DNA of 25,941 bases from JBBAGE01 sp041655055. GTDB taxonomy: Bacteria; Pseudomonadota; Alphaproteobacteria; Rhodobacterales; Rhodobacteraceae. Positions 21,727 through 25,941 of this stretch are shown here, one piece after another (the first letter of the stretch is position 1; the number at the start of each line of letters is the position of its first letter). The stretch is taken from positions 1-25,941 of the forward strand of contig JBBAGE010000014.1 of NCBI GenBank assembly GCA_041655055.1. The letters run 5' to 3'. The notes under the pieces are model-generated. The model was not told the DNA's origin. It saw nothing but the letters and a program-made list of their open reading frames with translations, and made no database searches. A program made the translations under genes and the position numbers.

Positions 21727-23256
21727 TCATATAGCACGCCGCGTGACCTGGGGTGGTTCAACAATCGTTTCGCGGTGTCTGGCCATCCAGCCGGATATGT
21801 CATCTTCGGCCATCGGGCGGCCAATGGCAAATCCTTGCACGTGGTTGCAGCCCAGTTGCGCGAGGATGGAATATTCCGACATGGTTTCAACGCCCTCGGC
21901 CAGCGATTGCAGGTCAAGCCGTTCGGCCATCGTCAGAATCGCGGCCACCATTTTTTGTTGTTCGCGGTCGGTATCGGCGCGGGTGACATAGGATCGGTCG
22001 ATCTTGATCCGGTTGATCGCAAACCGGCGGATATTGGCAATCGAGGCATGGCCGGTGCCGAAATCGTCCAGATCGATATTGCAGCCCATATCCGATAAGG
22101 CGCGGATATTTCGGGCAATCATGTCGTTATCGGTGGCCGCGATCACATCTTCGAGAATTTCGACCGTCAGCCGGTCGGGGGTCAGGTCGAACCGGTCCAG
22201 TTCCCAGCGGATCTTGTCGCAGATGCCCGGGTTGCCCAACTCGAACGACGAAAAATTGACCCCGACGCAGGGCACGATCAGCCCGGCATTATCCCAACGT
22301 TTAAGCGCGCGCAGAGATTGGCTGAGGATGATTTCGCCCAGACGTTCGAAAAGGCCCGCTTCGCGGATCGCGGGCAGGAAATCGATCGGCGCGATCAGGC
22401 CATTCACCGGGTGGACCCAGCGGGCCAGCGCCTCAAGCCCGCTGAGTTTGCCCGTGTCGGTCGAGACCTGCGGTTGAAACCAGGCGCGAATCTGGCCGTT
22501 TTCCAGCGCATCGGCGATTTCGGCGGCAAAGCGGGCGGGATTGGGGCAGGTGGGGGCCGTGCCATTGGTATAGGCGCGGATCGCGCCGGGGCCGACGCCG
22601 CGGGCCTCGGCCAAGGCCCGCAGGGCGGCCTCCAGATAACTGTTGCCATTTTGTTCGCGCGCGCGCGCCGGCAGGCAAAACCCGACCGAGGCCGTTACAT
22701 GCACGCGGGTGCCCCCAAGGCTGATCGGTGCGGCAATTGCGGCCTGCAGCCGGGCCGCAAGCTGGATCAGGCTTTCCAGATCGGCGCGCCGGGTGGGCGC
22801 AAGCGCGATCGCGAGACAGGCCCCATCCAGCCGGGCAACCAGATCATCGGTGCGCAGCGCGCCAACCACCCGCCCGGCGGCGCCACGCAGAATTTCATCG
22901 GCGGCAACAGGGCCATGGTGGCGGGCCAGATGCGGATAATCATCGATTTCAACGACGATACAGGCCGTGCCCTGATGATTTTGCGCAAGTATTTGATCCA
23001 GCGTGGCAATCAGCGCCGCGCGCAGGGGCAGTTTCGTGACCGGATCGATCGTATCGCCGGGCGCGTGGGCTTGCCGCCCCGCGGCCAGCGCGAACAGCCC
23101 AGGCAACACCACCGCCAGCACCAGCAGCGCCGCCTCGCCCCCGAACCAATAGCCGCCAAGCGTCAGCGCCGGGAAAAAGGCCAGCAGTTGCGGGCCGACA
23201 AGGATTCGGTGCAAGCGGGCGCGGTTCAGGCGGGGTCTATATCTGCGAAACATCAT
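21727..23256 (-). CDS. Membrane-bound EAL phosphodiesterase with degenerate GGDEF domain
   Basis: A 509-residue c-di-GMP signalling protein. Two membrane helices lie near residues 17-37 and 42-60. A GGDEF-like domain (about 70-230) has DGACL (144-148) where GGDEF should be, so it cannot be an active cyclase but might bind GTP or regulate. The EAL domain (about 240-495) is complete: Glu275 in LEALARW, Asn334, Glu366 in VEILED, Asp397-Asp398 in LDDFGTG, Lys418 in IKIDRSY, Glu454 in AEGVET and Gln474. Hydrolysis of c-di-GMP is therefore expected. Start: two ATG codons in a row (23256 and 23253) after CAGGATGA. It sits between housekeeping genes ttcA and yidC, in the same direction. Confidence 0.93.
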   Translation of the reverse strand: MMFRRYRPRLNRARLHRILVGPQLLAFFPALTLGGYWFGGEAALLVLAVVLPGLFALAAGRQAHAPGDTIDPVTKLPLRAALIATLDQILAQNHQGTACIVVEIDDYPHLARHHGPVAADEILRGAAGRVVGALRTDDLVARLDGACLAIALAPTRRADLESLIQLAARLQAAIAAPISLGGTRVHVTASVGFCLPARAREQNGNSYLEAALRALAEARGVGPGAIRAYTNGTAPTCPNPARFAAEIADALENGQIRAWFQPQVSTDTGKLSGLEALARWVHPVNGLIAPIDFLPAIREAGLFERLGEIILSQSLRALKRWDNAGLIVPCVGVNFSSFELGNPGICDKIRWELDRFDLTPDRLTVEILEDVIAATDNDMIARNIRALSDMGCNIDLDDFGTGHASIANIRRFAINRIKIDRSYVTRADTDREQQKMVAAILTMAERLDLQSLAEGVETMSEYSILAQLGCNHVQGFAIGRPMAEDDISGWMARHRETIVEPPQVTRRAI

Positions 23257-23308
23257 TCATCCTGGGCTTGTGCAGGTCGGATACCTGCGCACAGGGCAAG
23301 GATTAGGC

Positions 23309-23364
23309 AGACTTCGTGGCCGAGCGGTTAACGCCCGCCCTCAAACTAGGTAAAATTTTAGTCT
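23309..23364 (+). other. tRNA-like fragment and palindrome between the EAL gene and ttcA
   Basis: GTGGCCGAGCGGTTAA (23316-23331) matches the D-arm of class II tRNAs (Ser type), but the D-stem cannot close (no GGC follows) and no anticodon arm, T-arm or CCA end follows before ttcA. AGACT (23309-23313) and AGTCT (23360-23364) are complementary, and TAAAATTTTA (23351-23360) is a perfect palindrome that includes the ttcA stop. It could be a decayed tRNA remnant or chance. It is not an intact tRNA gene. Confidence 0.3.
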
Positions 23365-24197
23365 TGGGCAGGTTGCGCGCGGGCAAGCGCGGCAAAATCG
23401 AACAGGTTCGGGTCAAGCAGATGCGACGGCCGTGCATTCATCAGCGCCCGGAACATCACCTGCCGACGCCCGGGCGAATTGCGTTCCCACCCGTCAAGAA
23501 TCTGTTTCACCTGTTGACGTTGCAGCCCATCCTGACTGCCGCAAAGATCGCAAGGAATGATCGGATATTGCATCGCGGTGGCGAATTTCAGGCAATCTTC
23601 CTCGGCCACATGGGCAAGGGGGCGGTAAACGAACAGATCGCCTTCTTCGTTAACCAGTTTCGGCGGCATCGTTGCCAGACGCCCGCCATGAAACAGATTC
23701 ATAAAGAACGTTTCCAGGATATCGTCGCGGTGATGGCCCAGAACGACGGCGCTACAGCCCTCTTCGCGGGCGATTCGATAGAGATTTCCGCGCCGCAACC
23801 GCGAACATAGCGCACAAAAGGTGCGGCCTTGCGGGATTTTATCCATCACGATCGAATAGGTATCCTGATATTCGATCCGGTGCGGCACATTCATGCGTTC
23901 CAGAAATTCGGGCAGGACGGTGGCGGGAAAGCCGGGCTGACCCTGATCAAGGTTACAGGCCAGAATTTCCACCGGCAGCATCCCGCGCCATTGCAATTCA
24001 TAAAGCGCGGCCAGCAAGGTATAGCTGTCCTTGCCCCCCGAAAGGCAGACCAGCCAGCGGGCGCCGCGTTCGATCATGCCATATTGTTCAACGGCTTCGC
24101 GCACATTGCGCACGATACGTTTGCGCAGTTTCTTGAATTCGGTGGTCGAGGGCGCGCCGTGAAACAGCGGATGAATATCGTCGAGATCGTCAAGCAT
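23358..24197 (-). CDS. ttcA: tRNA 2-thiocytidine synthetase TtcA
   Basis: A 279-residue enzyme that makes 2-thiocytidine at position 32 of some tRNAs using ATP and an iron-sulfur cluster. The PP-loop SGGKDS is at residues 53-58. Cluster cysteines are in CALC (128 and 131) and in PCDLCG (Cys219, possibly Cys216). GHHRDDILETFFMNLFHGG is also typical. The frame is open 28 codons further upstream inside yidD, but ATG 24197 (MLDDLDDIHPLF) has GAGGG before it and fits the family start. It overlaps yidD by eight bases. The stop lies in a small palindrome at 23351-23360. Confidence 0.95.
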   Translation of the reverse strand: MLDDLDDIHPLFHGAPSTTEFKKLRKRIVRNVREAVEQYGMIERGARWLVCLSGGKDSYTLLAALYELQWRGMLPVEILACNLDQGQPGFPATVLPEFLERMNVPHRIEYQDTYSIVMDKIPQGRTFCALCSRLRRGNLYRIAREEGCSAVVLGHHRDDILETFFMNLFHGGRLATMPPKLVNEEGDLFVYRPLAHVAEEDCLKFATAMQYPIIPCDLCGSQDGLQRQQVKQILDGWERNSPGRRQVMFRALMNARPSHLLDPNLFDFAALARAQPAQD

Positions 24198-24450
24198 CTG
24201 GGCCCTCTGGGTCAGTTTTTCGGGGGCCCGGGTCGGGCACGGGGTCATAGCCATCGCCGCCAAACGGGTGGCAGCGGCCAATACGACGCGCGGTTAACCA
24301 TGCGCCGCGCAGCGCGCCATGTTTTTCCAGCGCCTCAAGCGCATAAGCGGAACAGGTGGGCTGATAGCGGCAATTGTGCCCGACCCATGGCGAAAAAATC
24401 AGCCGATAGGCGCGAACGGGCAGCGCGAAAATCCAGGCAAGCGGGGTCAT
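24190..24450 (-). CDS. yidD: Membrane protein insertion efficiency factor YidD
   Basis: An 86-residue YidD, a small inner-membrane-associated protein found near YidC interaction sites that helps membrane insertion. The family core is YRLIFSPWVGHNCRYQPTCS followed by AYALEALEKHGALRGAWLTA and RIGRCHPFGGDGYDPVP. Its ATG overlaps the rnpA stop (ATGA at 24447-24450), and its stop overlaps the ttcA start. The gene order rpmH-rnpA-yidD is conserved in many bacteria, although here yidC itself is separated by ttcA and the EAL gene. Confidence 0.95.
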   Translation of the reverse strand: MTPLAWIFALPVRAYRLIFSPWVGHNCRYQPTCSAYALEALEKHGALRGAWLTARRIGRCHPFGGDGYDPVPDPGPRKTDPEGPDA

Positions 24451-24866
24451 GAGCCACCTTGATGCAGCTTTTTCAGCGCATAGATAAGATCGCCTTGCAA
24501 TTTATCAAAGGGTCGGGCGGCCGTGGCACCGGCGCGGCCGATCAGCACGTAATCCCAGCCGGGCCGGCCATGCAGGGGCAGCAGGTCGCGCGCCACGGCG
24601 CGCAGGCGGCGCTTGGCACGGTTGCGGGCCACCGCATTGCCGACCTTTTTGGAACAGGTGAAACCGACGCGGATCAGGCAGGGGGTATCAGAATCGCCAC
24701 GTTTGCGGGCCTGCACGATCATGCCGGGCGTGGCCTGACGGCGCGCGCGCGACGCGGCGACAAAATCGGCGCGTTTGCGCAATGTGTCCAGGCAAACAGA
24801 AACCGCCGGAGGCAGCGCTGCAGCACCGGCGATAACGCCTGCCACAGATTCCTCCGGCGGTGTCAT
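24447..24866 (-). CDS. rnpA: Ribonuclease P protein component
   Basis: A 139-residue RnpA, which helps the RNase P RNA bind precursor tRNA during 5' maturation. The RNR motif is clear (GFTCSKKVGNAVARNRAKRR, about residues 68-87), preceded by LRKRADFVAASRARRQ. The protein is longer than the 119 residues of Escherichia coli because of an alanine/valine-rich N-terminal extension (about residues 1-28). I keep ATG 24866, supported by CAAGGTAA. It is 18 bases downstream of rpmH, so the two share a transcript. Confidence 0.95.
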   Translation of the reverse strand: MTPPEESVAGVIAGAAALPPAVSVCLDTLRKRADFVAASRARRQATPGMIVQARKRGDSDTPCLIRVGFTCSKKVGNAVARNRAKRRLRAVARDLLPLHGRPGWDYVLIGRAGATAARPFDKLQGDLIYALKKLHQGGS

Positions 24867-24884
24867 GGCATTACCTTGCGCGGA

Positions 24885-25019
24885 TTATGCGCTGAGCTCT
24901 TTGCGGCCACGCGCACGGCGTGCGTTCAGGATCTTGCGGCCAGCCTTGGTGGCCATACGCGCACGGAAACCATGGCGCCGCTTGCGAACCAGGTTGCTCG
25001 GTTGGTAGGTGCGTTTCAT
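24885..25019 (-). CDS. rpmH: 50S ribosomal protein L34
   Basis: A 44-residue L34, found from its exact family signature: MKRTYQPSNLVRKRRHGFRA, then RMATKAGRKILNARRARGRK and the end ELSA. It is extremely basic and has no close alternative reading. The ribosome binding site GGAGACGGAG precedes ATG 25019. It opens the leftward cluster rpmH-rnpA-yidD-ttcA, and a promoter candidate lies about 70-100 bases upstream. Confidence 0.97.
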   Translation of the reverse strand: MKRTYQPSNLVRKRRHGFRARMATKAGRKILNARRARGRKELSA

Positions 25020-25088
25020 CGCTCCGTCTCCGTCGGGTTTGGCCCAAATCCACACGGGATTTGAAGGCCGGGATACATTCGAAGCCTG

Positions 25089-25117
25089 TCCTTAGGGTCA
25101 TGTGGGCGGCTTGTCAA
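25089..25117 (-). promoter_or_regulatory. Candidate promoter of rpmH-rnpA
   Basis: On the minus strand a perfect TTGACA (25117-25112) is followed after 17 bases by TAAGGA (25094-25089). The -35 is ideal and the -10 weak. It would give a leader of about 65 bases before rpmH. Divergent from the sensor kinase gene, which starts about 140 bases to the right. Confidence 0.55.
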
Positions 25118-25259
25118 TTAACGCGCGCGGCATCGGCGCAGAAATTCCACATAAATTGCCGGTTTTGCGCCACATCGCGGGGGCAAAGCCTGTTTATTGC
25201 GGTATTTATTTGGTAATCCTTGCAGCAGACGCCACCCCAATCAAGGGAGAAGATACATC

Positions 25260-25941
25260 CTGAACACACTTTCGGGTCGATTTCTGATCCTGACGATCGT
25301 TTTCGTCATGCTGGCCGAAGTGTTGATCCTCGTGCCATCCGTGGCGCGTTTTCGCGAAGATTACCTGTTATCGCGGCTGGAACGGGCGCAAATCGCGTCT
25401 TTGGCATTGCTGGCCAATGATGTGATCGACGTGGATCTTGAGGATGAGCTGCTGGCCAATGCGGGCGTGTTCAACGTGGTGTTGCGGCGCGATGAATTGC
25501 GCCAGCTTGTGCTGTCATCGCCGATTCCGCAGCCGATTCATGCCACCTATGATCTGCGCGCCCCCGGGCCGTTTGAACTGATCTGGGATGCGCTGGGCGC
25601 GCTGGCGGACCGCGAGAACCGCGTGATCCGGGTGATCGGCGATCCGGTGAAAGAGGCCGGGCTGTTGATCGAGGTGACGATGGAAACGGCGCCGTTGCGG
25701 GAAGAAATGCTTGATTACGGGCTGCGGATTCTGGCGCTGTCGGCGATGCTGACACTGATGGCGGCGGGGCTTTTGTTTTTGGCGGCGCGCCGGTTCATCC
25801 TGCGCCCGATCCGCGGCGTGGTCGATGCGATGATCACCTATACGCTGGCCCCCGAAGACGGGCGGCGCATCATCGTGCCGGCCGCCGATATGGCCGAATT
25901 GCGCGATGCCGAGGATGCGTTGCATGCGATGCAGACGCAAT
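25260..25941 (+). CDS. Sensor histidine kinase, N-terminal part (partial, CTG start?)
   Basis: An open frame runs off the window end with 227 codons visible. It has a first membrane helix (RFLILTIVFVMLAEVLILV, about residues 7-25), a periplasmic domain (about 30-155), a second helix (LRILALSAMLTLMAAGLLFL) and a HAMP-like region beginning RRFILRPIRGVVDAM; the kinase core would lie outside the window. I place the start at CTG 25260 (reading (M)NTLSGRFLILT) because AAGGGAGA (25243-25250) lies just upstream and the first in-frame ATG (25308) would cut into the helix. ATC 25257 or TTG 25197 (21 extra residues, no good ribosome binding site) are alternatives. No stop, frameshift or repeat is seen. 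Signal and partner regulator are unknown. Confidence 0.8.
   Translation, partial: MNTLSGRFLILTIVFVMLAEVLILVPSVARFREDYLLSRLERAQIASLALLANDVIDVDLEDELLANAGVFNVVLRRDELRQLVLSSPIPQPIHATYDLRAPGPFELIWDALGALADRENRVIRVIGDPVKEAGLLIEVTMETAPLREEMLDYGLRILALSAMLTLMAAGLLFLAARRFILRPIRGVVDAMITYTLAPEDGRRIIVPAADMAELRDAEDALHAMQTQ

Noticed and set aside
23309..23395. Complete tRNA gene on the plus strand
   Set aside because: Only the D-arm sequence fits; the D-stem does not close, no T-arm is found, and a full-length tRNA would run into the ttcA coding end.
1..25941. CRISPR arrays, insertion sequences, integrases or prophage genes
   Set aside because: No regularly spaced repeats, transposase-like frames or terminal inverted repeats were seen on reading both strands.

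Overview
The window comes from an alphaproteobacterium, almost certainly of the Rhodobacteraceae (Rhodobacter/Roseobacter group). I base this on the GC-rich sequence, the S10-spc-alpha ribosomal gene order without rpmJ or rpsD, the cluster rpmH-rnpA-yidD-ttcA with yidC-engB-argB nearby, a bacterial ATP12 gene, and luxR/luxI proteins of the type I remember from roseobacters. Nothing in the sequence allows a genus to be named.

Region 1 (1-11301, all +) is the long ribosomal protein cluster: end of rpsS, rplV, rpsC, rplP, rpmC, rpsQ, rplN, rplX, rplE, rpsN, rpsH, rplF, rplR, rpsE, rpmD, rplO, secY, adk, rpsM, rpsK, rpoA, rplQ. It ends at a textbook rho-independent terminator (11275-11301). Most genes overlap or lie within 20 bases of each other. 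The few longer gaps (rpmD-rplO, rplO-secY, adk-rpsM, rpsK-rpoA, rpoA-rplQ) each hold strong RNA hairpins, and the adk-rpsM gap also holds a plausible promoter.

Region 2 (11372-12925) is a quorum-sensing island placed directly after the ribosomal terminator. A 60-codon gene with a TTG start runs on the minus strand, divergent from luxR (autoinducer receptor) and luxI (acyl-homoserine lactone synthase). A 25-bp inverted repeat sits just before the luxI ribosome binding site, and a strong hairpin follows luxI.

Region 3 (12964-17644, +) holds rarA (replication-fork ATPase), crcB/fluC (fluoride channel), an rluC-type pseudouridine synthase and an ATP12-family F1-ATPase assembly chaperone. The last three overlap by ATGA-type junctions. 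An isolated AapJ-like amino-acid-binding protein follows. It converges on the next operon so tightly that both stop codons share one CTAG.

Region 4 (17641-25019, minus) reads from right to left: rpmH, rnpA, yidD, ttcA (translation, RNase P, membrane insertion, tRNA thiolation), then an EAL c-di-GMP phosphodiesterase with a degenerate GGDEF domain, then yidC, engB, argB and a SixA-type phosphatase. A tRNA-like fragment lies between ttcA and the EAL gene.

Region 5 (25260-end, +) is the first part of a membrane sensor kinase, divergent from rpmH, whose most natural start codon is CTG rather than ATG. I found no mobile element, integrase, CRISPR array, rRNA or intact tRNA. The most noteworthy part is the luxR-luxI island with its divergent small gene and dyad elements. 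It resembles a known roseobacter arrangement, so I do not claim a wholly new system.
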